Assembly: GCA_903927025.1 (NCBI GenBank)
Contig: CAIYLG010000039.1
Location: 1 to 46,871 of the forward strand
Direction of reading: 5' to 3'
Length of the DNA stretch: 46,871 bases
Source: an uncultured Armatimonadota bacterium
Lineage (GTDB): Bacteria; Armatimonadota; Fimbriimonadia; Fimbriimonadales; Fimbriimonadaceae
Part shown: positions 9,704 through 19,592 of the stretch, piece by piece
Position numbering within the stretch: position 1 is the first letter of the stretch
Layout of the letters: the number at the start of each line of letters is the position of its first letter
Made by a program: the position numbers and the translations under genes
The notes under the pieces: model-generated
Seen by the model: only the letters and a program-made list of their open reading frames with translations
Told to the model about the DNA's origin: nothing
Databases searched by the model: none

Positions 9704-10786
9704 ATGGCGAACCTTATGCCTCGACGTTCTCTCGTGCTTTCTGCGCTGGTTTCCGGACTGTTGGCAGTGACAACTGGTGGCTGGTGCGCCGCGGGCATCA
9801 CCCAGAAAAAGAATCAGACGAAGGGGCAGGCACAGCTAAAGGGTGCGTTCGTCAAGTTTGGCGAGGTGTACAGCCTCAAGGGTGGCTGGAATGTTCAGCT
9901 CATCAAGGCCGCCTACTCGATGGATTACTTTCCCTGCTACACCGATATCATCACGCGGTCGGATCAAAAGCTGGTCGTCATCGACTTCGCGATCAAGAAC
10001 GCTACACCAACCGAGAAGTTCTTCAACACAGACGACTCCCTATTTCTTCTGGTGGACGACCAAGGCAACAAGTACCGCTGGGCAGGGATTCAGCTCGCGA
10101 ACAACGGGCTCAAAGGCTTTGGTCCCAACGTTCAGCCGGGACAGGGCTATGGGCAGGTTGCTCTGAAGAACCCTCTGCGGTGCGTCTTCCGGGTTCCCCT
10201 TGATGCGAAGATCACCAAGATCATGACGAACGCGGGTCGACTGAACAAGCAGGAAGACACCCTGCGGTACATGATGGCGGGCACCGATCCTGCCGCAGAC
10301 CCCGCCAACAAGATTGCGCCGCTGGCACCAGGTTTGGCAGACCCAAAGGATCCCACAGGAATCATCGCCGCTCCGGTAGGAAACGCAAAAATCGGAACGC
10401 CAGTACCTGCCGGGCACTTCATGGTCAGCGTCAAGAGTGTCACCATGACCACCGATGCGATTGCCCCCGGGAAATTCTCGGCCGATGGCAAGAAATGGGT
10501 CATCGTGGTGCTGACGGCCAAGAGCCTCAGCGCCAAGGATGAATCAGCCTTTGAGGTCTTCTACGAGTATCCGACTTTGAAGGATACGGACGGCAATAAC
10601 CCTCATCCCCTTCAGTTCTGGGCTGGCAATGCACCTACGAATGCTCAGGTTGAGCACTTCGAGAATGGTGAAGAGCGAACCTTTCGCATGATCTGGCAGA
10701 TAGGCGTCAACTCAAGCCCGGTTCGATTCCAGATGCACAACAACTCCACCTACTCATGGCAGTGGGATCTCTCCTCAGTCAAATGA
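9704..10786 (+). CDS. Exported protein with two DUF4352/telokin-like domains (operon gene 1)
   Basis: A 360-residue protein with a signal peptide (about 1-30, with the basic residues PRR before a hydrophobic core ending near GWCAAG). Two beta-sandwich regions follow, about 55-190 and 235-355. Each has the pattern of a domain that measures additional stabilising strands in exported proteins, for example KLVVIDFAIKNATP in the first and KWVIVVLTAKSLSA in the second. A similar region forms the C-terminus of the third protein in this operon. The TTG at 9671 is in frame, but the ATG at 9704 gives the better signal peptide. The stop overlaps the next start as ATGA. The function is unknown; an extracellular structural or adhesive role is inferred. 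Confidence 0.7.
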   Translation: MANLMPRRSLVLSALVSGLLAVTTGGWCAAGITQKKNQTKGQAQLKGAFVKFGEVYSLKGGWNVQLIKAAYSMDYFPCYTDIITRSDQKLVVIDFAIKNATPTEKFFNTDDSLFLLVDDQGNKYRWAGIQLANNGLKGFGPNVQPGQGYGQVALKNPLRCVFRVPLDAKITKIMTNAGRLNKQEDTLRYMMAGTDPAADPANKIAPLAPGLADPKDPTGIIAAPVGNAKIGTPVPAGHFMVSVKSVTMTTDAIAPGKFSADGKKWVIVVLTAKSLSAKDESAFEVFYEYPTLKDTDGNNPHPLQFWAGNAPTNAQVEHFENGEERTFRMIWQIGVNSSPVRFQMHNNSTYSWQWDLSSVK

Positions 10787-13700
10787 CAGGGCGCGCAAAC
10801 CGCCCAGCTATTAAGTTGCTACTGGTCGGCATCGCCTGCATGGCGGCGTCGCTCGGTGCGGCTGCGGACCGAGCGACCTCTCTGTTTTGGCTGAACGCGG
10901 CGCTGAATCAGACAAAGGATGGGATTGCTCCCATCGTGCCGGGCGGATTAAGCGTGGCGATGGACAACATCGTGTGGGACTCCGCTACTGCCCTCAGCGG
11001 GAAGGGAACCGTTCACCTGCGGATCGGCGATTGGACGGCGCCTGCCATGCCAAATATTGCGTTCAGTAACCTGCAGGTTGCCGCGGATGGGCTCACCGCC
11101 ACCGCGGGATCGTTCGTACTGGACGCGCTGACACTCCCCGATGTGCTCACCAGCGGACTCAATGCGATGTTGCCTGCAGGAACCACAGTGACGTTAACCC
11201 AGGGCACGCCGACCACGATGGCGTTCTCGGCAAACGGACCCATCACGATTCAGCTCCCATTTGGCGGACCCTCCCTCAACCTCTCGAAAGCGGGAAACAG
11301 CCTCAACATCTCCGGCGCTTCGGATGGCACGTTTGACCTGAGTTTCAAGGGGGCAGACGCCAATTTCAGCGTGGCAGGGTTTGCCTTCAAGTCGAGTTCA
11401 GCAAGCCTCAGTCTGCATCATTCCGCCGGATCCGGCACAGTTGACGCCTACACCTTCGTCGCGAAGAACGTCGACATCTCCACCCCACTGCCCGACACCT
11501 TCACCAGTGGAGATGACAACCTACACCTTTCCGCCCAACAGATCACCATCGACGAGAACGGCGGCGTCACCACTCAGGATGCATCCGGCAACGTCGCACC
11601 CGCCACCTTGGTGCTTCCTGCGAATCAGAATTCCCAAAACATTGGCCTTGCCAAGCCGATGGGGTTTGGACTCAGCATCAGCCAGGCTTCGGCTGCGTTT
11701 CAAAACAGCCAGCTCAAAAGCTTCACCCTCTCCGGATCTGTTGCGCTGCCACCTACGTTTACAAAGGTCCCCATCGACCCCACCGCGACACCAGACCCAA
11801 ACGCAGACACCGCCGCCTCCATCGCCTTCACTGCCGATGCCCGGGACCATGGGATCGTTGCTACCAACACCGTCGAGTTCATCGCCTACTGGAACGGGTT
11901 CAAAGTCGATGTGCCTGCTGGGTCGCTTGTTTTGGACCTGAGTTCAAGCGCAGGCAAGTCCTTCGCCCTCCCCAACGGAACCATGGTCCAGGAGACCCAG
12001 CTTCCTGATGACGGTCAAAACCAAGGCACCCCGCTCGATAACAGTTGGCAGGGTATTTACATCGCAAAGGGCTCGCTTAGCCTGCCTCCCGGCATCACCA
12101 ATCCAGGGGGCTCCGGCAGTCCCCTCAGCCCTTCGCTGGCCAATGCCTACATCGATGAGCACGGATTTAGCGGCGACGTACTGTTGACCCAAGCGGGACA
12201 GGGCGCCCAAGTCGAAGGTTTCCCCGTTTCACTGTCCAAGTGCCACCTCAAGGTCAAAAACGACAACATCCTGCACTGCGATATCGTCGGTGCCATCGGT
12301 GGAACCGGAACACAGAGCTTTGGGCTCTGGAAAGGGCAGATCAACATTGCCGTCAGCATCAGCCATGCCGGCATGGTCTCCGCTCAGGTCTCCACCACCG
12401 CTCCGATTACCATTCCAAACTTCGCCAGCATTCAGCTTACAAACGGCAGCTTCAGCTACGACCCCAGCAAGGCGAATTCAACCAGCATCCTCTTTTCAGG
12501 CATCCTCCAGTTTGATCCCAGCCTGCCCAAACTCGGCTCCGTCGCGGTGAAAGTTCAAAACGTCGGGTTGGACCAGAGTGGAAACCTGCATGTCCAGTCC
12601 GCTTGGATCGATCTGCCCGAGACAACCGATCTCAGCGTCGGACCCCTTGATGTTCAGCTCACCCAGATCGGATTCGGGCAAGATGCTGCCAACAACAATC
12701 AGCCATGGATCGATCTGACCGGTTCGGTCTCCCTGAGCGGGGACCTGCCCATCAACATCCAGGGCAATTTTGACGGCCTCCATATCACCCCAAGCAAGGT
12801 CACCATCCGCAACATCGGGGTGGATTGCGATTGGGAAGGAATCTTCCACCTGCAGGGCGAGCTAGCCGAACCAGATGGTGCTCCCCAGGTGCCCAAACAT
12901 CAGGTGCCGCTGGACCTGGACAACCTGGTGCCGCTTCCCAACTGGCCCAACGATCCCGGTACCAACCGGCCGATGTCCGCCATGAGCGGCCACCTCGCGA
13001 TGACGCTTGGCGCCCTTGGAGATGCAGGGTTGGATATCCGATTCCTGCTTGCGAAAGGCGCCTGGTTCGGCATGGTTGGCCTGAACCTAGGCGATGCCTT
13101 TATCCCGATCGGGGACACGGGAGTCGGGCTCTTCGGCTTCTTCGGTGGGGTTGGCCACAACGTCACCTCAGCCCAGCCAGGAGCTACCGGAATCCCTTCG
13201 GTGGACTATGACCTGATCCCAGACGCCAAGGCGATCTCCGGACAATCTCCCAGCACGTACATCTTCACTGCCGGCGCCCGCATCGGCCTTGTGCCGCCGG
13301 TCGCGCCTCCGCCTCCAGCCACCCCGCTGTGGGGCGATATCGGCCTGACCCTTCAGATTCCCAATGTCAACGTCGACATCACGGGCAATCTCTATCTGGC
13401 GTGTCCCATTGCCACTGCAATCCCGGCCGACCCGTCCACGATGGACAGGGTGATTGTTGGCGACATTAACTACGATGGTCCGACCACGACGTTCAAGGCC
13501 TCCGTGAACGCCGATCTCTATTTCCCGACGCGGTCCAACTGGGTGCTCCACGGCACAGGCGGCATGGATTTAGTCATCGGCCCGGTCACACGGCACCTTT
13601 ACGTTGGCGGGCCTATTTCGAAGGGACCTCCGATTTCCATTCAGAACCCAGTTCAGCTGGAAATCCAGAGTCCGATCTCGAACGTGAAGATTGACCCGAT

Positions 13701-14160
13701 CCAGGGTGCGATCACACTCAACTTCGATAGCGGTCAGCAGCCGCCGTTCATGATGCAGGCTGCACTGCTCGCTGGCATTCACATCAACGCCTCTGGCTCT
13801 GCCAGCATCGGCGTGGACATAGACTATTCGGTGAAGGGTGATGCCGATATCCAGGGCTATTTTCAGCTCGCGGTTGGGGGGACGTCTGGCACCTTTGACC
13901 CCACCAACATCAGCGGTTCAGGCACCTTTACCGTTCACGTGGACGCGGATGTCGACGCCAGTTCCAACTTCCCGATCATAGGAACCCAGACGGTCAAGCT
14001 GAAGGCGTCAGCAGATGGAAACCTCTCCGGAACCTTCTCGACGAAGCCAGCCGACATTGCCATCTCCGGCTCGGTGGATGCCGACCTTAGTATCAGCTTC
14101 GGTCCGTGGTCCGGCACCTTCAAGCTCCAGCAGAAAGTCTCACAGGAGTGGAAGATCTAG
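10783..14160 (+). CDS. Very large exported beta-rich protein (operon gene 2)
   Basis: A 1125-residue protein with a signal peptide (about 8-28, LLLVGIACMAASLGAAA). The remainder is almost entirely beta-prone, rich in Gly, Ser, Thr, Asn and Asp and poor in Cys. Many strands have the alternating pattern of a long beta-solenoid or lamellar fold (for example SISQASAAFQNSQLKSFTLSG). A distinct Gly-rich section at about 745-800 (GVGLFGFFGGVGHN) is followed by a proline run (VAPPPPA). I recognise no named family with confidence; DUF6603-like proteins have a comparable glycine-rich block. The start is set by the ATGA overlap with the previous gene, and the end overlaps the next start by one base. It is probably a surface or extracellular structural protein. 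Confidence 0.65.
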   Translation: MTGRANRPAIKLLLVGIACMAASLGAAADRATSLFWLNAALNQTKDGIAPIVPGGLSVAMDNIVWDSATALSGKGTVHLRIGDWTAPAMPNIAFSNLQVAADGLTATAGSFVLDALTLPDVLTSGLNAMLPAGTTVTLTQGTPTTMAFSANGPITIQLPFGGPSLNLSKAGNSLNISGASDGTFDLSFKGADANFSVAGFAFKSSSASLSLHHSAGSGTVDAYTFVAKNVDISTPLPDTFTSGDDNLHLSAQQITIDENGGVTTQDASGNVAPATLVLPANQNSQNIGLAKPMGFGLSISQASAAFQNSQLKSFTLSGSVALPPTFTKVPIDPTATPDPNADTAASIAFTADARDHGIVATNTVEFIAYWNGFKVDVPAGSLVLDLSSSAGKSFALPNGTMVQETQLPDDGQNQGTPLDNSWQGIYIAKGSLSLPPGITNPGGSGSPLSPSLANAYIDEHGFSGDVLLTQAGQGAQVEGFPVSLSKCHLKVKNDNILHCDIVGAIGGTGTQSFGLWKGQINIAVSISHAGMVSAQVSTTAPITIPNFASIQLTNGSFSYDPSKANSTSILFSGILQFDPSLPKLGSVAVKVQNVGLDQSGNLHVQSAWIDLPETTDLSVGPLDVQLTQIGFGQDAANNNQPWIDLTGSVSLSGDLPINIQGNFDGLHITPSKVTIRNIGVDCDWEGIFHLQGELAEPDGAPQVPKHQVPLDLDNLVPLPNWPNDPGTNRPMSAMSGHLAMTLGALGDAGLDIRFLLAKGAWFGMVGLNLGDAFIPIGDTGVGLFGFFGGVGHNVTSAQPGATGIPSVDYDLIPDAKAISGQSPSTYIFTAGARIGLVPPVAPPPPATPLWGDIGLTLQIPNVNVDITGNLYLACPIATAIPADPSTMDRVIVGDINYDGPTTTFKASVNADLYFPTRSNWVLHGTGGMDLVIGPVTRHLYVGGPISKGPPISIQNPVQLEIQSPISNVKIDPIQGAITLNFDSGQQPPFMMQAALLAGIHINASGSASIGVDIDYSVKGDADIQGYFQLAVGGTSGTFDPTNISGSGTFTVHVDADVDASSNFPIIGTQTVKLKASADGNLSGTFSTKPADIAISGSVDADLSISFGPWSGTFKLQQKVSQEWKI

Positions 14161-17100
14161 TGACTCGTTGCTTAGCCCTTGCCGTTATTCTTGGAACGTG
14201 CCTCTGCTCGGCCGCACCCTCCCGGTCTGGGCATGCCAAAGTCGCGCCCGGAAAGATGGTCCTCATGGGACAATCTGCACTTGCCGCAAACGGCCACCTC
14301 GAAGTACGACTTCTCTGGTTGCCCGTTCAGGGCTGGCTGCCAGCCGGGGGAGTGAACGTCTACAAACAGCTTCCAACCGGCGGGGAGGAACTCATCGGCA
14401 AGAAGATCGCCGGTGTGTCAGGGTTCATCAAACCCGAGACGCTGGCCAAGCTAAACGACTCTGCCAGTGTGAGCATGGATACCTTTGCCGGATCCATTGC
14501 CAAGGTCGAATCCTCGAGAGCTGTATTCAACGGGGTCAAAGCAGACGTCTCAAACCTTCTGCAGCAACGGGTACCTCCTGTTCAGATGCGGCAGATGCTG
14601 ATGAAAACGGGCACGTTCGCCGCTCATCTCAAGAACCTGAAGCAGGGCGCGCCGATCAAAGGTTCGCCTACCAACACAAAGGGTCAGGTCCTCGTTCAGG
14701 CCCTGGTCAATCCCGATCTTAGCGCCAAGTTGGGGCTTTCGTTTACTGACCCAAACGTAGCTGACGGTCAGTCGATAACCTACTCGCTTCGCGCGGTCGA
14801 CGCTTCCGGAGCTGAAGATCGGAACCCCATTGCTCAGGTCAAGGTCGAGGCTTCGAACAAATCCGTTCGTCCTCCTGCCCCAGCCGAGCTGGACGGGTTT
14901 CAGCTGGATCAATCCACCGCGGATCTGCATTGGGAAGCTCCGAGCGCCGCGGAGCAGGCAACGTTGGGGATGGTCAGCTATCGGATTGCCCGTGTAGATG
15001 CCCAGCATCCGTTGAGTGCGTCCATCAACAGTTCCCCAGTACTCATTGCCTCCCAGGAGACTGTGTCCGGACAGCACGTTGCGGTGCCGACGACTTTTCG
15101 AGATCCTAGTGCGCCCCTCGGCAACGTCACCTATGAGGTCTATGCCAAGGATGCATTTGGCAGAGAGTCAGAGCCAGCAAAAATCTCCCTTACCATGGCG
15201 GATCTTCGGGTGCCAAACCCAGTCGTGCACGTGGTGGCAAGGCTGGATCAACCGAACTACATGGTGGTGGCGGGCTCTTTCCAAAAGAACCAGCTGATTC
15301 ATGTGTTTTATGGAGCGGAAGTCACTACGCTCATCCGTCAGCTTCATTCGACGCGCGCCTATCACGTATTCAGAACCGATGCCGATTTGGGACCGTCGAG
15401 TACCACTGAGGTGACAACAGGTGCCATCGCGGGCACCGCCGCACCAGCCAAGGTGCTCAAACTCCAGGATCTCATCGACTTATACGGACTGCAGCAGGTC
15501 CTTGCCGCGGGTGGCGCCGATATGCGGCGCACCTTCAATGAAACCCCACAGACAAAGTGGTTGGCGAAATATGGCTCGCAGACGATGTCCGAGATGCAGC
15601 CCAGCCCAGCCCTTGCTGATTTGGCGAACCACGTCCTGGTGTACGACGACCCAAGCCCGGCTCTGGACCACTACTTTAGCTACAGCGTGACTTCCGAATA
15701 CACCGAGGTGGGCAGACAGAGCCTTCCCAAGCCAAGCCGGAATGTTGGCGTACCTCTCCTAGCGCCTCCTCCGCGCCCCGCCGCCCCAGAGGGCTCTTTC
15801 GTGGTTGGCCAGGGCAAATTTGGATTCTTGGATGCCTCTACCGGAACCCCAACTGGAAATCCATCCGGCATGAAGCTCGGGCCATCCACGCTCAAGGGTC
15901 TTTCTGGCACCGTACTTCCAAGCACCAAAAAAGCGTCGCTTCAGCGGTTCGCACTGGAGCAGGGGCACTTTTCTCACGCTTCCACAGGAGTGCTTGGAGG
16001 CTCAGTCACACTAACATGGCAGCCGGTCTCGCAGACCAAAAACATGCGGTACGCAGTCTATCGAGCGAGTGCGTCAGGAATGTTCCTCACCGCAAATGCG
16101 GGCCCACCACCTTCGACTGGCCCAGGCGCGGCACTCAAAGTTTCGTCGGTGATCGCAGGCGGTGCTTCCTATCAGTACTACTTCAACGCGCCAAACATCC
16201 CTCTCGCCAATTGGGTCAAGCTGACCGAGACCAGCAAGCTCGCCTATGTGGACGAGACCCCTCGATCTCACGCACAGGTATTTGCCTACCGGATCGTTGC
16301 CCTCAATCGATGGGGAGTGGGCAGTGAGGTTTCCCCGCAGCTCAGGGTGACGCTTAAGGCAACGTTGCCACCCAGCGTTCCCGCAGTGGTGGCAATTAGT
16401 GCCAGCGACAATGGGGGTGTCAACCTTGTTTGGAATCCCAATTCGTCCGACGAGCAGGTCAACCAGTACGCCATCCTTCGTGTGCCCACGATCACGCTTC
16501 TGGATGAAATTATTGGAGCCAATGCGCCAGTCGCCCAGGCGCGAGTTGTCAAAAAGCCTAAGATTGACATCGCCGGTGGACTTGGCTCTTCTCAAATAGC
16601 GACCGGAGCCCGAGCCACCCACAGTCTGCAGACGCTCAAGAAGTTTGGAACTTCTCTGAAGGTGTCCGAGGCGGCAATTCTGCAGAGCGTGATCGCACAG
16701 TCTAGCGGGGTCGGTCGCCAAGTTGTCGGAGGCACTGGGTCCAAGGCGACTCTCTCTGCTGCGGCCAAGGCGGCTGCAACGAGTATCGCGGAACTCTCAA
16801 ACTACGAAGTTGTGGCGACCGTGAAAGGTGTCGATCCTGCCGCTACCGCTCAGATCACTTACAACGATGCCTCTGCCAAGCCCGAGGTCGAGTACCTGTA
16901 TCGAGTCGTAGCGATCTGCACGGATGACATCGCCTCCGATGGTTCCAACCCGATGGATGGGATGGCCATGAAGGTCACCGCAGATCCTCCAACCGCGGTC
17001 ACCTCTTCCTTTGACGCCCCCAGCCGATCGGCCAAGTTATCTTGGACGGCACCTGCCAGCGGCGCTGGCTCCTACTTTGTCACACGTCAATCGATGACCG

Positions 17101-17882
17101 GCTCTGCCCCGTCTGGCCCCGTTCTGAATTTAGGGGTGCTCACCGGCTCACCGCCTCCAACTGTCATTTCGGACCCGTACGTCCGAACGGGCCAAAGCTA
17201 CCTATACACGGTGGTTGCCACAGACAGCCTTGGCCATGTCTCGGTACCAGTTCAGTCTCCGGTGCTGGGTCCCATCCCGCCCGTGGCTTCCAACCCTGAC
17301 TCGTTCAAGGCTGGATCACCAGACACCTCCGGCTCCGGCAGCAATGGCGGCAAAGGGGGTACCGGAACCACTAGTGACAACTCTGGGGACGATCCCGCAA
17401 GCGTGGTCACCTACTTCACGGGAACCCTTCCCGCCACCACGGATGGCGTCTACAACAAGGCGTACCGAATCGTTCTGAACACGGTTGCGGTCGTCCTTCG
17501 CAAGACTTATTTCAAGGACGGCAACATTTCCTGGGGCACCCCAGGGGGCGAGAATGGCACGTTTACCAGCAACACGGGCCAGCACCTGTTGGTGCTTGAG
17601 TTCTGGGTCAAGAACATCTCCGCCGCAAATCTAGGCTTCGGCAACAGCGACTATGCGATTCGCGTCACCATGGCGGATGGAACAGTCTTTGTGAGCACCA
17701 AATCCGTGATCCAAGACACCAAGAAGGATTACCATCTCACTCTGGCGGCAGATGCCACGCTCCACTTGATCAGCGCCGTGGCGGTGCCAACAAGCGGAAC
17801 TCCGGTGAGGCTATCCATTGTCGGGGGACTAGGTATTCCTACCGAATATGATCTAACAAAGAATCCAATCGGCAAGAGCTGA
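14160..17882 (+). CDS. Large exported fibronectin type III-like protein (operon gene 3)
   Basis: A 1240-residue protein starting at GTG, overlapping the previous stop by one base (TAGTG). It has a signal peptide (about 1-22, CLALAVILGTCLCSAA). Fibronectin type III-like modules can be seen near residues 234-330, 605-735, 735-820 and 940-1040, marked by strand motifs such as ADLHWEAP, VTLTWQPV, VNLVWNPN and AKLSWTAP. A Gly/Ser linker follows near 1055-1080. The C-terminal 160 residues form a beta-sandwich like the domains of operon gene 1 (LLVLEFWVKNISAANLGF). The longer frame from 14106 would run into gene 2, so GTG is preferred. Modules like this usually mediate extracellular binding. The partner is unknown, though assembly with the other two proteins is plausible. 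Confidence 0.7.
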   Translation: MTRCLALAVILGTCLCSAAPSRSGHAKVAPGKMVLMGQSALAANGHLEVRLLWLPVQGWLPAGGVNVYKQLPTGGEELIGKKIAGVSGFIKPETLAKLNDSASVSMDTFAGSIAKVESSRAVFNGVKADVSNLLQQRVPPVQMRQMLMKTGTFAAHLKNLKQGAPIKGSPTNTKGQVLVQALVNPDLSAKLGLSFTDPNVADGQSITYSLRAVDASGAEDRNPIAQVKVEASNKSVRPPAPAELDGFQLDQSTADLHWEAPSAAEQATLGMVSYRIARVDAQHPLSASINSSPVLIASQETVSGQHVAVPTTFRDPSAPLGNVTYEVYAKDAFGRESEPAKISLTMADLRVPNPVVHVVARLDQPNYMVVAGSFQKNQLIHVFYGAEVTTLIRQLHSTRAYHVFRTDADLGPSSTTEVTTGAIAGTAAPAKVLKLQDLIDLYGLQQVLAAGGADMRRTFNETPQTKWLAKYGSQTMSEMQPSPALADLANHVLVYDDPSPALDHYFSYSVTSEYTEVGRQSLPKPSRNVGVPLLAPPPRPAAPEGSFVVGQGKFGFLDASTGTPTGNPSGMKLGPSTLKGLSGTVLPSTKKASLQRFALEQGHFSHASTGVLGGSVTLTWQPVSQTKNMRYAVYRASASGMFLTANAGPPPSTGPGAALKVSSVIAGGASYQYYFNAPNIPLANWVKLTETSKLAYVDETPRSHAQVFAYRIVALNRWGVGSEVSPQLRVTLKATLPPSVPAVVAISASDNGGVNLVWNPNSSDEQVNQYAILRVPTITLLDEIIGANAPVAQARVVKKPKIDIAGGLGSSQIATGARATHSLQTLKKFGTSLKVSEAAILQSVIAQSSGVGRQVVGGTGSKATLSAAAKAAATSIAELSNYEVVATVKGVDPAATAQITYNDASAKPEVEYLYRVVAICTDDIASDGSNPMDGMAMKVTADPPTAVTSSFDAPSRSAKLSWTAPASGAGSYFVTRQSMTGSAPSGPVLNLGVLTGSPPPTVISDPYVRTGQSYLYTVVATDSLGHVSVPVQSPVLGPIPPVASNPDSFKAGSPDTSGSGSNGGKGGTGTTSDNSGDDPASVVTYFTGTLPATTDGVYNKAYRIVLNTVAVVLRKTYFKDGNISWGTPGGENGTFTSNTGQHLLVLEFWVKNISAANLGFGNSDYAIRVTMADGTVFVSTKSVIQDTKKDYHLTLAADATLHLISAVAVPTSGTPVRLSIVGGLGIPTEYDLTKNPIGKS

Positions 17883-17886
17883 GGCT

Positions 17887-19092
17887 CTAGGCTGGCTTTG
17901 AGATGTGCAGCGTAATCTGCTGCGCCTTTCCACCAGGGGCGGTGGCATTGATCACTGCAGTTTGGCCTTGGGTTACAGCGTTGGTGTTGATCACGAACGA
18001 CAGGGAAGATGAGCCAGCGGGAATGCTCAGGGTCGCCGGAATCTTCACCGCGCTGTTTGAACATTCGAGAGTGATGGTCAGCCCTCCAGCCGGAGCAGGA
18101 CCGTTGAGGTTGATCACCGCGGTGGTCGACTTCCCAGCTACAACCTCACCGGACGGTGAAGTGAACGTTGCTATCTTCGGCAAGGCGACAACAAGAGCCA
18201 ATTCAATCGAAGAGGCGGGAGCCCGCGCAACGATTCGTGCGGAAACCTGTTCTGAAACGGACTTGGTCTTTATTTCAAACTGACCCGTCGTCTCGCCCCC
18301 ATGAATCATGACCTCATCAGGCACTCTTGCCAGCGGAGAGTCTGAGGACAAGGTGATGCGAACGCCCTCGCTCGGAGCCGGTCCATTGAGCTTGAGAATT
18401 CCTGTCGAAGAAATCCCCCCAACGACTGAAGTTGGCGTCAGGGTAAAGCCAGTAAGGAGAGGCGGGGTTAGGGTCAGGATCGATGGAACCCTAGCAGTCG
18501 TGCAAAAGGCATTGACGGTCGCATCGGCCTTGAAGCCCACAGGCTTTGAAGTGAAGCTAAAGCTCCCAATCGTGTCCCCAGCAGAAACGGTGATGAATTC
18601 AGGCCCACCCCATGCAGGAGTGCTGGAAGCAAAATGAACCTTAATCCCACCGGTTGGGGCTGGACTTGTCAGCTTGACGCTTGCCGTAGACCCGGAACCG
18701 CCCTGAATCAGGGCAGGAATAAACGCAAACTCTGCGACTTGGGGAGCAAACACTCTTAGTGACGCAGATTCAGTTGCCGCCCCGGCCGTCCCCTTAATTT
18801 GGACGTTTAGGTTTGCAGGGACCGCTACCGTTGAGACGGGGAATGTGGTCGAGGTTTGCCCACTAGGAATGGCAATAGTTGCTGGAACCGTCACGGCAGG
18901 GTTTGTCGCGGCGAGTGTCACAGTGAGCCCTGCGGCAGGTGCCTTTGCGGAGATTTCAACGGTAGCCGTCGTTCCAACGCCGCCAGTTACCTCGGGCACG
19001 GCCAAGGTGACCCGGGAGATTTTCTGGGCACATGCTGCAGCCGCCAAGCTGGTGAAAAGAACGGCGGCACAAATTTTCAATCCGTGATTCAT
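17887..19092 (-). CDS. Exported protein of tandem Ig-like repeats
   Basis: A 401-residue protein made of a signal peptide (about 1-22, ending AAAACAQ) and four repeats of about 90 residues. Each repeat carries a strand pair of the type GPAPAGGLTITLECSN followed by a proline-initiated strand and a G-T or S-S turn. Recurrent phrases include PAPAGGL, SPAPTGGI and GPAPSEGV. This is the look of bacterial Ig-like or cadherin-like adhesion repeats. The start at 19092 is chosen because AGGGG lies about 9 bases upstream and the signal peptide begins there; the frame extends ten codons further. It converges with operon gene 3, leaving four bases between stops, so the two operons end against each other. 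The ligand is unknown. Confidence 0.72.
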   Translation of the reverse strand: MNHGLKICAAVLFTSLAAAACAQKISRVTLAVPEVTGGVGTTATVEISAKAPAAGLTVTLAATNPAVTVPATIAIPSGQTSTTFPVSTVAVPANLNVQIKGTAGAATESASLRVFAPQVAEFAFIPALIQGGSGSTASVKLTSPAPTGGIKVHFASSTPAWGGPEFITVSAGDTIGSFSFTSKPVGFKADATVNAFCTTARVPSILTLTPPLLTGFTLTPTSVVGGISSTGILKLNGPAPSEGVRITLSSDSPLARVPDEVMIHGGETTGQFEIKTKSVSEQVSARIVARAPASSIELALVVALPKIATFTSPSGEVVAGKSTTAVINLNGPAPAGGLTITLECSNSAVKIPATLSIPAGSSSLSFVINTNAVTQGQTAVINATAPGGKAQQITLHISKPA

Positions 19093-19346
19093 TTGTATTC
19101 CCCTAAACCGAATAGCCAGCAATAAAATAGTAACACAGCCTCCTGCCGTATTCCAATTTCGCTGGGACCCTACTGGGTCCTATGTGGTTTACCGCTAAAA
19201 GGTTATCCAAGATTCCTATTCGGATCGTTTTGGTCAACTTTTAATGGAATCGTTGTCCATTTACTGTCGTGCAAGTTGAATTGACGGTTAGAAACATCCC
19301 GTTCGAATGGCTCGTCCAAGCTATTGACAGGCACTCGGAGGAATCT

Positions 19347-19592
19347 ATGTCTCACGTGCACCTTGAGCAAATCTTCCTGTGGACCGCCGTTCTGAACTAC
19401 GCGCTCCTCATTCTTTGGTGGATTCTGATGCGGTTGCCGCATGCCTGGCTCTATAACCTGTCGGGCAAGCCGTTCAAGATGTCGGAGGACACCTTTGACG
19501 CCTGTAACTTGGTTGGAATAGGACTCTACAAGATTGCGATTTTGGCTTTCTTTGTGATTCCGTACGCTGCAATGCGAATCGTGGGTCCCTAG
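19347..19592 (+). CDS. Small two-helix membrane protein (DUF6868-like)
   Basis: An 81-residue protein with two membrane segments (about 10-28, IFLWTAVLNYALLILWW, and 56-75, IGLYKIAILAFFVIPY). The loop between them contains FKMSEDTFDACN. The layout and loop match the small DUF6868 membrane family as I remember it; its function is not known. GGAGGAATCT directly before the ATG at 19347 is a strong ribosome binding site, so the longer frame from 19269 is rejected. The stop codon overlaps the convergent copA stop by three bases. Confidence 0.72.
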   Translation: MSHVHLEQIFLWTAVLNYALLILWWILMRLPHAWLYNLSGKPFKMSEDTFDACNLVGIGLYKIAILAFFVIPYAAMRIVGP

